Shown piece after piece: positions 29,977-41,198 of a stretch of 64,000 bases of DNA. The position numbers and the translations under genes were made by a program. The stretch is from Berghia stephanieae (Eukaryota; Mollusca; Gastropoda; Nudibranchia; Aeolidiidae), in contig CM067444.1 of the NCBI GenBank assembly GCA_034508935.3, positions 29,606,523-29,670,522 on the forward strand, written 5' to 3'. Each line of letters begins with the position of its first letter. Position 1 is the first letter of the stretch. Below the pieces are notes generated by a model that saw nothing but the letters and a program-made list of their open reading frames with translations, was not told the DNA's origin and searched no databases.

Positions 29977-30160
29977 GATAGTATGCAGATGACGTCACTC
30001 AGGCCTTTGTTATTGTTTTTGCCATCCGCGTTTGTGAGTTGTTCTCACTAAACTGTATTAACCAGACTATAAAAGTTCATGGTTACACAGAGTTTGTGTG
30101 TTGGTCCGTTATACTTCCGGATGGCAATGTTGTGAACTCCTTGGCCAAGCGCATTCTATC
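29977..30160 (+). mobile_element. MITE-T, array unit 2
   Basis: Differs from unit 1 by about one base (GGCCTT for GGCCTG). One TATA (29973-29976) separates the units. Identical 66-codon frames in units 1 and 2 are a by-product. Confidence 0.95.
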
Positions 30161-30164
30161 TATA

Positions 30165-30348
30165 GATAGTATGCAGATGACGTCACTCAGGCCTTTGTTA
30201 TTGTTTTTGCCATCCGCGTTTGTGAGTTGTTCTCACTAAACTGTATTAACCAGACTATAAAAGTTCATGGTTACACAGAGTTTGTGTGTTGGTCCGTTAT
30301 ACTTCCGAATGGCAATGTTGTGAACTCCTTGGCCAAACGCATTCTATC
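30165..30348 (+). mobile_element. MITE-T, array unit 3
   Basis: Third 184-bp unit, TATA at 30161-30164 and 30349-30352. A few substitutions near the right end (CCGAATGG, CCAAACGC). Confidence 0.95.
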
Positions 30349-30438
30349 TATAGTCAAACACGAGAACGTCGTTGGACAATGCAGGGATGGAACGTAAACA
30401 GATAGAAATCTACAACTATTGCGAATAGGGAATAGCAA

Positions 30439-30690
30439 TGTGCGGCTATGTGGTCTAGTGGTATGACACTCGCTTTCGGATTGGAAAGTCCTGGGTTCGA
30501 GCCTCGCTCGGCGCATAGTTGAATCATTGGAAAAGGCTCTCTACTCACATTCTCTCACCGTACATATTATGTGTAAAATGAGTACCTGGCTGTTTCACGC
30601 TATAGAAACCGGGATAAACTCCGGCTCCATGGGCCCAATTGCTCTGAAGGACTAGTTACTACTTTCTTTATTTAGTTCGTTCTGACGTGA
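30439..30690 (+). mobile_element. SINE-A/SINE-D chimera
   Basis: The SINE-A head and body run to GAGTACCTGGCTGTTT at about 30594, then pass directly into the SINE-D tail CACGCTATAGAAACCGGG, ATAAACTCCGGCTCCATGG, GCTCTGAAGGACTAG. Parental SINE-A continues GGCCGTTAACAG and SINE-D has CCGTTTCACGC, so the join lies in a shared CCGTT/CTGTT word. Confidence 0.75.
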
Positions 30691-30871
30691 TACCGAACTG
30701 AGTAGGTGAGTCACAATCAAAAGTCGTGAGACAGATAAACTGAGTAAACAAGGAAACTATGAATGATTCATCATCTGGCAACACGATATACAAACAATTC
30801 ACGTGACATGAGTACGCCGTTGGGACGGAAATGACACAGGATGGAAAGTAAACAAATAAGGGTCGACTATA

Positions 30872-30995
30872 GATAGTATGCGCTTGGCTTAGAAGCTCAT
30901 AACATTGCCATCCGGAAGTATAGTGAGCATTACTCATAAACGCGGATGGCAACAACCAATAACAAAGACCTGAGAGACGTCATCTTCGAACTATC
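30872..30995 (-). mobile_element. MITE-T, internally deleted
   Basis: 124 bp; both ends intact, about 60 bp of the middle lost (CCGGAAGTATAGTGAGCATT joins). TATA at 30868-30871 and 30996-30999. Confidence 0.9.
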
Positions 30996-30999
30996 TATA

Positions 31000-31181
31000 G
31001 ATAGTATGCAGATGACGTCACTCAGCCTTTGTTATTGTTTTTGTCATCCGCGTTTGTGAGTTGTTCTCACTAAACTGTATTAACCAGACTATAAAAGTTC
31101 ATGGTTACACAGAGTTTGTGTTTGGTCCGTTATACTTCCGGATGGCAATGTTGTGAACTCCTTGGCCAAGCGCATTCTATC
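31000..31181 (+). mobile_element. MITE-T, in opposite orientation to its neighbour
   Basis: 182 bp, TATA both sides (30996-30999 shared, 31182-31185). Close in sequence to the array units at 29789. Confidence 0.93.
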
Positions 31182-31382
31182 TATAGGAGTCTATTATAAC
31201 TGTTACCAATCGTCTCAAAATGGTGTTGATCTCGGAGTGAATACGGTGTTAAAAACAGATAAGGATTTAAGGTAAGATGACATCATTTTTGGTTTAAATC
31301 AAATCTTTTCATTATAAAGATAATTAACAATGTGAAATTATTGAATGTAAGTTTAATAAACGGAAACATAACATGTGGACGT

Positions 31383-31387
<5 letters not shown>

Positions 31388-31465
<78 letters not shown>
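31388..31465. repeat. (GA)n microsatellite
   Basis: Pure AG run of about 78 bp. Confidence 0.97.
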
Positions 31466-31468
<3 letters not shown>

Positions 31469-31911
31469 CTAACTTAGACTATTCATTTTTAAAAAACTTA
31501 GATTCAGTTTTCTCCATCTGGTTCGTTCCAATTATATAATAGTATCGATTGAATATGATGAGTAACAACTGGCCGTGTGGCAGATAAACTAGGAAAACAC
31601 AACTAAAAACGAATAATCTATTCATTATCTGGCAATAATATTTGCAAACATGGCTAGTCAAACGAGTAAGAAGACACTGACTGCGTGACAACGCATGGAT
31701 GAAAGGTAAACAAACAAAAGATTATGAATGAATTGTGGAAGCAACAACGAAGTGACTTTGATGGATGATGTCATGTAAACTAATACGCTCATACTACGGG
31801 GAATATGAAAAATGTCTGTTGCAATAATGTGAAATCCTTTTCCGAAAAAAAGTGATTTATTCTTATTAATTCATTCCGATTATCACTATAAAATTATGTC
31901 TCTGCTCAGAC

Positions 31912-31928
31912 GTGTACATATATGCAGG

Positions 31929-32007
<79 letters not shown>
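31912..32007. repeat. MITE-H left end followed by (AT)n
   Basis: GACGTGTACATATATGCAGG, TCTGAT is an uninterrupted MITE-H left end that runs straight into about 75 bp of AT repeats. The rest of the element is absent. Confidence 0.8.
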
Positions 32008-32012
<5 letters not shown>

Positions 32013-32617
32013 AGTAAATAAATTAAGAAAGAAATAAGAAAAGAAAAGAGATAAGATAATTTAACACATATATTTGAATGATTTTTTTTTTTAATTCACA
32101 ATTATTTAGATTTTAAACTGAGTTTTCGTCATGTATCTGGTCCACACCCCCCCCCCCCTCTCCCCCCCCCCTCCCCCCCACACAATACCAAATCGCAACG
32201 GTATTGTTGTACAAATATATCTGTCACAGCTGAGCTATACGAGTCTTAGAAATCAATTCACCGTGGAAAGTTAAGAGTGGTCAACTAGCTCTTCTCCCGC
32301 TCCTAAAGCATCCTCGACAGTTTTGTTATTTTTTTTTCTTTTCTTTTCTTTTTTTTTTTTCTTTTTATTTTCATCTTGACCTACAACCTAGCTCTAGATA
32401 GACATAGAATGAGAAAATCAGACCAGAAAGAAGAAGAAGAAGAATGGGGTAATCCGTGAACGATACATAGAGAGAGATTGTTTGGATACGGGTGTGATAG
32501 AAAAGGAGAAACTTTGTACAATAGAATTGTAACAAAACATGAGACTATTGTGTGTACATGATATTTGGGATATTTGGAGGGGCGAAATTGTAAACCCGCT
32601 GAGATTCCAAGACAATA
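32008..32617. other. Unassigned stretch
   Basis: C-rich patch at 32146-32178 and T-rich patch at 32325-32370. No gene seen. Confidence 0.4.
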
Positions 32618-32869
32618 CCGGCGTGCTCTTGAAAAAGTACGTTTTTAAACATTTTGGCCAGATAACTCGTCCTTCAAATATCGATTGATTTAACGACCCT
32701 CGTCTTGCCAAAAACTACCAAACTTGAGACTTCCGGAAGTCTTCAGAGAAATTCCATGTTGGATGTTTTTGACAAATTGTGGGGATTTTCAATTAAAAGA
32801 TTTTAAAAAAATGAGTTTTCTGGCCAAATTTTTAAAAAAATTTCTTTTTTTTTCCCAGAGATCTGTAGA
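32618..32869. mobile_element. MITE-P, degraded copy
   Basis: Left arm good (TTTGGCCAGATAACTCGTCC, AAATATCGATTGATTTAACG); right arm reduced to TGAGTTTTCTGGCCAAATTT and CCCAGAG. Confidence 0.75.
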
Positions 32870-33070
32870 ATAATTGTTTGCTTGCACGCCAAGGGAGCCT
32901 TTGCGGGGTCCCCACCACGCGGGGAGGTATTTTCTCAGGATAGGTCTCCGGAGAGAAGGTGTGTTTTGACAAGTTGCCGTATCAGTGTGAGTCGCCACTG
33001 TTTGTCGTCCATTCTTGCATTGGATTGAAAACAGAAAGATCCCCGTCTATGTGTCAGTGTTTGGTTTAAA

Positions 33071-33345
33071 TACCGCACTCTAAAAAAAAAAAAAAAAAGA
33101 CACGTAGACTATTTATCAAAAATTTAGCCAGAAAACTCGCCCTTCAACTATCGATCGATATAAATGACCCTCGTTTTAGCAAATACTCTCAAACCTCATA
33201 CTTCACGAAGTCTCAGGTTTGAGAAGATTTTTGCCAAGATGACAGTCATTTAAATCGATCGATATTTGAATATTGAATTTTCTGGCTTAATTTTTCAATT
33301 TGTGTTTTTTTTGGGTTTTTTCACATTACCGCACTCAGCTGGTTA
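33071..33345. mobile_element. MITE-P copy
   Basis: Both ATCGATCGAT cores kept; extra A-run near the left end and TTTTTTTTGGGTTTTTTC near the right. It ends CCGCACTCAGCTGG. Confidence 0.82.
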
Positions 33346-33970
33346 ATAGGGTATAGAAGTAATTTGAAATACAAAGGAGAGAAAAGGAGAAAGAATGCGG
33401 AGATCAATAGAGTGAAAAGAACATGACAGCTAAATATACATTTTAATCTTTTATGATTATGATTATATATTTGGGGGTCCTTGTATATATACACAAAAAC
33501 GAATTATTGTTACTATTCATTCTAATCATGGGAAGTTATTATCACACGACGAGGTGTATGGTGTGTTTAGGTTTCAGATTCATGAAAATAGCTTGCATAT
33601 TTTCTTTCTTAAATAAACACAGATTATGTGAAAACGGCGTTTAGTCTGAAACGTGGTAAATGAAAATTTGTGAAGTTTTAAAGAAATCCATAACATGACA
33701 GTCATCAAAGAAACATAGAGATAGCAATAGCATTCTGCTTGAAATTGTGGAATAATTTTTAAAAATTAAAATGAATGAAAGTACTTCAAGAAAACGGAAA
33801 AAGTACAATGTACAGAAAATAAGCGAACATTTCGGGTTAAAAACTTTTGCTCAGCAAACAACCAAAAAAAAAAAAAAGAATTATTTTACATGGAAAGTCT
33901 TGATAATAATTGTTTGATTTTTCTTTGTTCTATTTTGTCTATATTTTTGTTGACTTTTTTTTTCTTGGAA
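33346..33970. other. Unassigned stretch
   Basis: No gene or repeat family seen. Confidence 0.4.
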
Positions 33971-34180
33971 GGGGGGGGGGGGGGGGGGAGGGGGAGTGTT
34001 TGTTCGGTTTTGTTTGTGCTTGACGGTTTCATCTCTTGGTGTTTTTCTCCATTTCAAAGCTGTCAATTTATTTCTATTCACAATTCAGAAATGCAGTTGT
34101 ATCCTTCTGTATCTGTAGCAAGATGTTTTAAAAACAAACCCTTTGAGCACCTTTTAACTGTCATGGCTCTAGGGTTACAC

Positions 34181-34194
34181 ACACCACACACACA

Positions 34195-34240
<46 letters not shown>
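34181..34240. repeat. (CA)n microsatellite
   Basis: CACA run with two CCA interruptions. Confidence 0.95.
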
Positions 34241-34244
<4 letters not shown>

Positions 34245-34521
34245 TCTCCCCATTAGGCAGGCTAGAACTCAATTTTCACAAAAATAGACTTACGGAATTT
34301 CGGGCGGCGGGGGAAAATAATTTTTTTGTTTGGAGTTTTATACGTGCATGTTTGGATAAGTATAAGATCTTTATTTAACCCCCAATAATAGCTGTATCAT
34401 TTCAAAACCACAAAACACTGTGCATTGATTTACTTGGTGTCAATAAGAAATGTTGTTTTATTTATTCAGGCGAATCGACAAGTGCGCTCTCTAATTTAGA
34501 GTTAATGATATAAAAATCACA

Positions 34522-34522
<1 letters not shown>

Positions 34523-34570
<48 letters not shown>
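34523..34570. repeat. (CA)n microsatellite
   Basis: Pure ACAC run. Confidence 0.95.
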
Positions 34571-34573
<3 letters not shown>

Positions 34574-34804
34574 CACCCATTCTAAGAAATTTGGCATAAT
34601 AAAGTAATGATTTTAAGTAAACAGCCGGCTGTCAGTTTCAATTCAATGGCGGCCACAGACATAGCTGTAGCGCCGTGGGGTTTTTCACGCCTTTGACTAC
34701 AGTGTTATGAAAAAGAAAGTCTAATGGTGGATTTTTCGAATTCTATTCATATGATTAATCAATGAAAAACTATTATCGGTATGTTAGTGATAATATTATA
34801 GAGT

Positions 34805-34870
34805 GCGATGTGGCATAGTGGTTAATTAAAGCATTACATTGCAATTTGGCGGGTCCAGGGTTCAAACCCA
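34805..34870 (+). mobile_element. tRNA-like SINE head of another family
   Basis: GTGGCATAGTGGTTAATTAA (A-box-like) and GGTCCAGGGTTCAAACCC (B-box-like). The body is cut by the adjacent SINE-A head. Confidence 0.5.
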
Positions 34871-34879
34871 GACTAAGGC

Positions 34880-35060
34880 GATAATGTGGTCTAGTGGTAT
34901 GACGCTCGCTTCCGGAAGGTCCTGGGTTCGAGCCTCGCTCAGCGCCGAGTTGAGTCCTTGGAAAAGGGTCTTTATTCACATTCTCTCGTGTACTCGGGTG
35001 TTAAATGTTTAACAGATTGTTTTTGTCTGAAAATTTTTTTGTAATATCGCCTGCAGGACG
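34880..35060 (+). mobile_element. SINE-A copy, 3'-truncated
   Basis: AATGTGGTCTAGTGGTATGA to ATATCGCCTGCAGGACGAG; no LINE-like tail. Confidence 0.85.
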
Positions 35061-35095
35061 AGTTCAGAACACTTTCCATTTTAATCATAATAGAA

Positions 35096-35235
35096 AATGA
35101 AGTCGTGAGTAGAAAAGTGCCAGAAGACAATAGAGAATAAACATTTCGTGGCGATGAGGGCTCGAACCCACGACCTTACTGACACAACAACTCCGCCTGG
35201 CTGTCAGAGAGACGCTATGTAGTCGAAGCCATCTA
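35096..35235 (-). mobile_element. SINE-B copy
   Basis: Tail rc at left (AGAAAAGTGCCAGAAGACAA), B box rc GGTCGTGGGTTCGAGCCC, CAGGCGGAGTTGTTGTG; A-box side decayed. Confidence 0.8.
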
Positions 35236-35785
35236 CCACTCTAAAAAAAAAAGAAAAAAAAATAAGAAAAAAGTGCTTTCAAACGTAGGGTCTATCCTGG
35301 GTCCCTCCCTCGACGTCTTGAGGTTATGGGTTCGAGACACACAAACTCCGCCAAGTTTATTTACATTTTAAATATAGTCTTATTCATTTTGTGTGTGCAA
35401 GATCACTCATTGAACTTTCACTTAGAAAAGCTGTTGATGTATTTTTCTTTTTAAACTTTAAACGGAAAGAAGGACTGCATTTATCGAAGAGAGACCCTGG
35501 CAGCAGCGCCCTCCGGCAATCAGGCCCCCTTCAGGGACAGGTGTCAATGCTTCAATTCACCGTTCTAGTCTTTGTGGAGGGCAGGATGTTGCCTTTAGAT
35601 CGCAAAGATATTTCCAACATCCTTTATCGTCGTGGCGTAAACCGTCCTGCGATCGGTGCGATTTCGTAACGTTATATTTATTTTACCGTACAGGTCGATT
35701 GCCTCGCCTCTTACTCAAGACTTAGTATAATAAATACACTGATTAGTAATTAACTGACACCTGATTTTGAGTGCTTTTGAGACTT

Positions 35786-35788
<3 letters not shown>
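35236..35788. other. Unassigned stretch containing a 92-codon frame
   Basis: The frame 35391-35669 (+) covers a locally GC-richer patch and ends NILYRRGVNRPAIGAIS. It has no match I recognise and no clear splice context, so I do not call it a gene. Confidence 0.4.
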
Positions 35789-35791
<3 letters not shown>

Positions 35792-35827
<36 letters not shown>

Positions 35828-36095
35828 GTGAGAGAGAGAGAGAAGAGAGAGAAATAGAGTTGGTTTGTGAGAGAGAGAGAATTAGAAGAGAGAGACACGC
35901 AGATTGAAGGAGATCGAGAGAGAGAGAGGGAGAGAGATGAAGGTAAGAGAGAGAAGAGATAAAGAGAGAGAGTGATATATATAATATATATATATGATTA
36001 TAGTATAATATATATGTGTGTGTGTGTAGAGAGAGAGGAGAGAAGAGAGTAGAGAGAAGAGAGAGAGGAGAGAAAGAGAGAGAGAGAGGGAGAGA
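35792..36095. repeat. Imperfect (GA)n tract with a (TA)n/(TG)n island
   Basis: About 300 bp of AG repeats, interrupted at 35973-36028 by ATATAT and TGTGTG. Confidence 0.95.
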
Positions 36096-36305
36096 GTAAT
36101 GACAGAAATAAATAGAAATACGAAAGGAAAAGAGAAATCATGAAAGAGGTAGAGGAGGGAGGGGGGAGGGGTGGAGTAAGATATACTGGTTCTATCTTAA
36201 TGTCTTTTGCAGTGAGACAGATATGATATGGTCTGTCATTGAACGATCACGTGCCTCATGCCTAAATCTTTTTTCCAGAAAAATTCAGATCGGAAGGGCA
36301 GTGAG

Positions 36306-36365
36306 TGCATGTGGGCCGATGGTAGATCAATCGTCCTTGACTCGAAAGGTCACGGGTTCGAGGCT
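36306..36365 (+). mobile_element. tRNA-like SINE head fragment
   Basis: GTGGGCCGATGGTAGATCAA and AAGGTCACGGGTTCGAGGC resemble A and B boxes; no body attached. Confidence 0.45.
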
Positions 36366-36390
36366 TGTAACGTAGATGGGCTAACCAGTT

Positions 36391-36512
36391 AACTGCCGCA
36401 AAACTCTGGAAATACACGTATTTCCAGAAACTCGTCCTTCAGACATCGATCGATTTAAATTTCCCTCATCTTGGCAAAATCTTCAAATAATATGGGACTT
36501 CCTGAAGTGGGA
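36391..36512 (-). mobile_element. MITE-P, one arm
   Basis: CAGTTAACTGCCGCAAAACT with the outer CCAGTTAACTG extension, through ATCGATCGATTTAAAT, to GGGACTTCCTGAAGTGGG at the centre. The second arm is missing. Confidence 0.8.
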
Positions 36513-37342
36513 AGTAAGAAATGAAATGATGATTCCTCCAACAGGCGCCACCCAGTCACCCGTATAAATGAAGTTAAAATTCAAGCGCAACAAGTAAAAC
36601 ACACACCCCGAACTTAAATCCGGTGCATATAGGCAAGCAGGAAAACGAAGACCCCGAGGCCAAAAAGGGGGTTGTAAAACCACAAGCACCTGTGGAAAAT
36701 CGTGTTTTTTTTAAAAATGCATTTCAACCAACATCGATGTTATTATTATTCATCCAAAGGAATGGGGCAAAGCTAGGCAGTTACGCATCCCTGTATTGTC
36801 AACAAACAACAAATGTCTCATAGACAACAAAAATGCCAAGAACAAGCACACCCCTGCATCGTTGGAAGTTCCTTGCTGAAATGCTTTATGTATAATTTGT
36901 TTATTTTCGTCTATGCATATTTGTACATCTTTGTAGATGTATAAAAATATTGTTTCCGCAACTCTACTGTTACCCTTGCATTGTTGTGCCATGGCATTCC
37001 TGTAACAATGTTTCTGTTGAGATCAAAGTTTACGCTTTTCTAGCACATCTACAAGACAAATCACAAACTACAGAGGATTGAATAGAGCAAATACGCACAG
37101 GAAATACCATAGACAATATAATTATTGAGCTACATTTCAGTGGAACTTGAATAAAATAAAGAAAACGTTTTTAAACTTCAAAAGGTTGATTCCGCGGTTT
37201 GCACGTTGTTCTCTTTACATATCGTAAAGGAATCCCAGAGCAAATTGTTTATCAAATTATTAAGGTCATGCTTCTAAATCAAAGATTTAATCTACAAGGA
37301 AATATTAGACGTAAATCTTTATTTATAGCTCTCATTTATAAT
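36513..37342. other. Unassigned stretch
   Basis: Small frames here overlap on opposite strands; none is recognised. Confidence 0.4.
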
Positions 37343-37668
37343 TGATAAACCCCTCTTTTCGTTAAACATTCGTGACCCATAATATTTGTAATTCATACAC
37401 CCCTATTTAATTAAAACATTGGTGACCCATAATATTAATAATTCATAAAACCCTCTTTAAGTCAAACATTAGATTAGTGATCCATAATATTTAGAATTCA
37501 TAAACCCCTTTTTGAGTCAAACATGAGTGATCTTATAATATTATAATTCATAAACACCTCTTTTAGTTAAAGAATTAGTGACCCATAATGTTTATAATTC
37601 ATAAACCCCTTTTTGAGTCAAACATTAGTGACTCAAAATGTTTATAATTCATAAACTCCCTTTTAGTT
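37343..37668. repeat. Minisatellite, about 50-55-bp period, about 6 units
   Basis: Units contain AATTCATAAACCCCT, TTTGAGTCAAACAT, TAGTGACCCATAATATTT with small indels. Distinct from the 1830 minisatellite. Confidence 0.87.
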
Positions 37669-37676
37669 TATCTATA

Positions 37677-37847
37677 GATAGAATGAACTTCACGTCACTC
37701 GGGTGGTTGTTATTGTTTTTTGCCATCTTTATGAGTAGTTTTCACTTCCAGACTATAAAAATTCATGGCTACACAGAGTTTTGTGTGTTGGTCCGATACA
37801 CTTCCGGATGGCAATGTTGTGAGCTTCTTAGCCAAGCGCATACTATC
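37677..37847 (+). mobile_element. MITE-T copy
   Basis: 171 bp with a short deletion around the CCGCGTTT region; TATA left (37673-37676), TAGA right. Confidence 0.88.
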
Positions 37848-37849
37848 TA

Positions 37850-38238
37850 GAAGGTGCTTCGAAGTAAAATGGCCCAAACAGGTCGCGAATGACAAAGGGT
37901 AGAGTTATGCACTATAACTATAAAATGTGCATTAGATTTTCATTCATTTCTTTGCATACTTACTTTTTTTCCGTATTCTTTCTATTGTTCTATCTATCTA
38001 TAACATTCTTTGCTTTTGTTCTTTATGAGATCTTAAAGGAAAAGAGAAAAGTGTCATAATATATTAAAAGGCAGAAGTGTTTTCTCTCAATCTTTGCCAG
38101 AGGGTACGAAGCTTCTTTGTCTGTAATAACGATCTTAAAGAATCTAAACAAACGGTTCTTCAGACAGAGACACGGAGAAGAGGAGAAAGTGGAAGAGTTG
38201 GAAAGTATTGACGGTAAATGATGTACCAATGGGCATTG
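37850..38238. other. Unassigned stretch
   Basis: Nothing recognised. Confidence 0.4.
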
Positions 38239-38239
38239 G

Positions 38240-38252
38240 GGGGGGGGGGGGG

Positions 38253-38288
<36 letters not shown>

Positions 38289-38293
38289 GAGAG

Positions 38294-38324
<31 letters not shown>

Positions 38325-38414
38325 AGAGGGAGATACAGGAACAGACTTAGAACGAAAGAGTAATTGGAAGGAAGAGGGGATGAGCAAGATAATAACAGGA
38401 GAGGTGTGGGGTGA

Positions 38415-38467
<53 letters not shown>

Positions 38468-38555
38468 AGAGGGAGATACAGGAACAGACTTAGAACAGAA
38501 AGAGATAATTGGAAGGAAGAGGGGATGAGCAAGATAATAACAGGAGAGGGGTGGG

Positions 38556-38637
<82 letters not shown>
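38240..38637. repeat. (GA)n tract with a duplicated 140-bp block
   Basis: The block GGGAGATACAGGAACAGACT ... GGGGATGAGCAAGATAATAA occurs at about 38330-38415 and again at 38472-38555, each flanked by GA runs. Period about 142 bp. Confidence 0.93.
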
Positions 38638-38638
<1 letters not shown>

Positions 38639-39049
38639 ACACGCATGAGAGACGAGTTTACAAAATTACAGATGTTGATCTAGCCTAAAGGCATCAAAAA
38701 TTCATAAATTATATTAATGTTCCCAGCCAAAGATCAACCATCATATTATTTAATTCACAAAAATCTCGCATGATTTAATAATCTAATTAATAATTTCAAT
38801 GATTTAGAGGAATCCTATCGCATTTATTTACACTTATGAGAAGATCATACTTATTTTAGAAAAAGATGAACTTAAACATTGATCTTTACATAACAAGAAT
38901 AAATACAAGAAAGTACTCTGTAAGTATACAAAAAAATAAGAAAAAGATGATTAGGTATATTATCATGAAAAAAAAATAAAGACTTGAAGAAAATTCCCTT
39001 CATTCTTTTTGTTGACTCTCAAACATTCCAGGTTGTTCCAGAAAAAAAA
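38638..39049. other. Unassigned stretch
   Basis: No gene or repeat family seen. Confidence 0.4.
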
Positions 39050-39215
39050 AATTGTCTGTTTGTTCTGAACGTTTTGTCGCTTATTAAAAAATGAACGATC
39101 GTGTTGCTCTTGTTTACAATGAAATGGATCTCCAGTCTCCAGTAGGTATGGATTCGGGCAATTTCTGGCACGCGTAAAATGGTAAAACACTTTTATTTTG
39201 GGTAGGTTTGGCAGG
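39050..39215 (+). repeat. Unknown dispersed repeat U1, copy 1
   Basis: Shares with 41265-41413 (inverted): CGCTTATTAAAAA, CGATCGTGTTGCTC, GATCTCCAGTCTCCAGTA, GGCAATTTCTGGCACGCGTA and CCAATTTTACCATT-type end. Family unknown. Confidence 0.7.
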
Positions 39216-39228
39216 TGATATTTATGGG

Positions 39229-39440
39229 GCAGCGTAGCTCAGAGGTACGGTCTTTGCTTCGTACCCAAAAGGTACCGAGTTCGATCATCCGCCGCTTCGC
39301 TGTGTGGCCTTGAGCAAGTTACCTCGCCTTAGCTCAATTTGCGGCGCAGCTCTGCGGCTGACGCCTGGGTTATTCAAGTCTTCCCTTGGAATAGACCCTA
39401 GAGACAAATTTCCCATATGGGATGAATAAAGGGAATTTTT
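39229..39440 (+). mobile_element. SINE-C, full-length copy
   Basis: tRNA-like head GGGGCAGCGTAGCTCAGAGG with CCGAGTTCGATCATCCG as B box. Then CTGTGTGGCCTTGAGCAAGT, GCGGCTGACGCCTGGGTTAT, TCTTCCCTTGGAATAGACCC, and an end GGGATGAATAAAGGGAATTT with a T tail. About 210 bp. Confidence 0.85.
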
Positions 39441-39517
39441 TTTTTCATTTTTTATTTTTACTTAACGAAAGTACCAACGTAAAGTTGTCAAAAATTCTTT
39501 AATGTGTGTGATTGTGT

Positions 39518-39518
39518 G

Positions 39519-39555
<37 letters not shown>

Positions 39556-39572
39556 GTGTGTGATAGAGAAAG

Positions 39573-39617
<45 letters not shown>

Positions 39618-39692
39618 AAGAAAAAGAGATAGAAAGAGAGGGAGAGGGAGAGAGAGACAAAGATAGATAGATTGATAGATCGATAGATAAAT

Positions 39693-39770
<78 letters not shown>
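39518..39770. repeat. (TG)n-(GATA)n-(GA)n compound microsatellite
   Basis: TG run, then GATA units twice, then about 70 bp of GA. Confidence 0.96.
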
Positions 39771-40092
39771 GTTGGGAGTAATCTTGATAATTCGATATAT
39801 TATAAAAATTGATAACTGATTTCTTTGCCAAAAACTATACGAATCTAGGCATAATTTATATACTGTATCACTGAAGATACTGCATAATTTGTTTTATTTT
39901 TTTTATTACAGAGACAAATTGCTGGTCACTTCAATTCAAAATCACTCAATCCCGTTCATCCCAGCATACCACCGTTTTCAGACGACAATTCACATATCAA
40001 ACATTTTCACTTTCAGGCAAGAATGGAAAGAGCTTTTGATTGTTTGTTTATTTATGTTTTGTTTGGGCTCCTGTTTTGTATTTGCTTTGTGT
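39771..40092. other. Unassigned stretch
   Basis: Nothing recognised. Confidence 0.4.
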
Positions 40093-40137
40093 TTTTTTTC
40101 TTTTTTTTCTTTTTTTTTTTGTATTGTTTCTTGGGTT

Positions 40138-40170
<33 letters not shown>

Positions 40171-40239
40171 TTGTGTTGTTGCTGCTGTTTTTTGGGGATT
40201 TTCTTCTTTTTTTTATTTGGGGGGGGGGGGGGGGTAGGG
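40093..40239. repeat. T-rich and G-run low-complexity block
   Basis: T runs of up to about 30 and a G run near 40221. Overlapping poly-Phe frames are artefacts. Confidence 0.93.
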
Positions 40240-40665
40240 GGGCTGGTCCTTTTGTGCGTGCGTTTTGGTGGGTTTTTTTTGTGATTAGTCGGATGTATTT
40301 CTTCACAACATTTCTTTTCAAGCATTGATCTACTAACAACTTATGTTCTCCTGGGTTACCTTTCATATGAACACTTACAAGAAGATAAAATAACGCCTCT
40401 TATAATATGTATCATATCAATCCCCAAACCAAGAGCAGATTCTTTCCCCCTACCTGTCAATCTAAAAATGTTAAATACCTGTCCTACAGCGGTAGACTGA
40501 AGCAGCAGCAGATGATGATGATGTTGCATTGTTATAATATGATGTGATAAGGTCATGCCCAAGGAACCAAAAACGTGTTTGCTTTCCGTGACGTTATGTA
40601 TTCTTAGACTTATAATATATATCCTATATGTTACACAATTATTTTCTAACTTGTGCTTTCATATA

Positions 40666-40852
40666 GATAGAGTGAAGTTGACGTCACTCGGGTCTTTGTT
40701 TTTGTTTTTTTGCTATCCACGTTTATGAGTAATTCTCACTTAACTGTATTATCCAGACTATAAAATTTCATGGTTACACAGAGTTTTGTGTGTTGGTCCG
40801 TTAAACTTCCGGATGGCAATGTTGTGAGCTTCATAGCCAAGCGCATAATATC
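40666..40852 (+). mobile_element. MITE-T copy
   Basis: 187 bp, GATAGAGTGA...GCATAATATC; TATA left (40662-40665), TTTA right. Confidence 0.88.
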
Positions 40853-40856
40853 TTTA

Positions 40857-41035
40857 GTACAAAATCCACGAAATGTGCTCGAATAGCTTTATAATAATTC
40901 CCAAGCGAACAGCAACACTGAACACGTAGAACTAGAACGAGAAACCACGCCTATGAAGCACTATTATGCAGTTATAGTGAGAAAATGTGGTAAATAATAA
41001 ATATTATCATTTTCCAAAGACCCCACTTTACGCTG
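40857..41035 (-). mobile_element. SINE-A, strongly decayed copy
   Basis: ATGTGCTCGAATAGCTTTAT and CAGCAACACTGAACACGTAG mirror the family tail; little of the head remains. Abuts MITE-T within about 4 bp. Confidence 0.6.
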
Positions 41036-41111
41036 CTATCATTACTCGTTAAAATCACATTTCGGGTCGGTGCCGCGAGAGGAAAATGTTATTGAACTGC
41101 TGCGTTTTTCC

Positions 41112-41198
41112 ACACACACACACACACAACACACACAAACACACACACACACACAGACACACACACAGACACACACACACACACACACACACACACAT
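41112..41198. repeat. (CA)n microsatellite
   Basis: CACA run with GAC interruptions. Confidence 0.95.

Noticed and set aside
29851-30239. Two identical 66-aa frames
   Set aside because: They are the same segment of two MITE-T units; the third unit and other copies do not keep the frame, and nothing suggests coding.
35391-35669. 92-aa frame in a GC-richer patch
   Set aside because: No known motif, begins in low-complexity sequence and lacks clear exon borders; left as unassigned.
37343-37668. CRISPR-like repeat array
   Set aside because: Units are contiguous with no unique spacers, and the window is eukaryotic.
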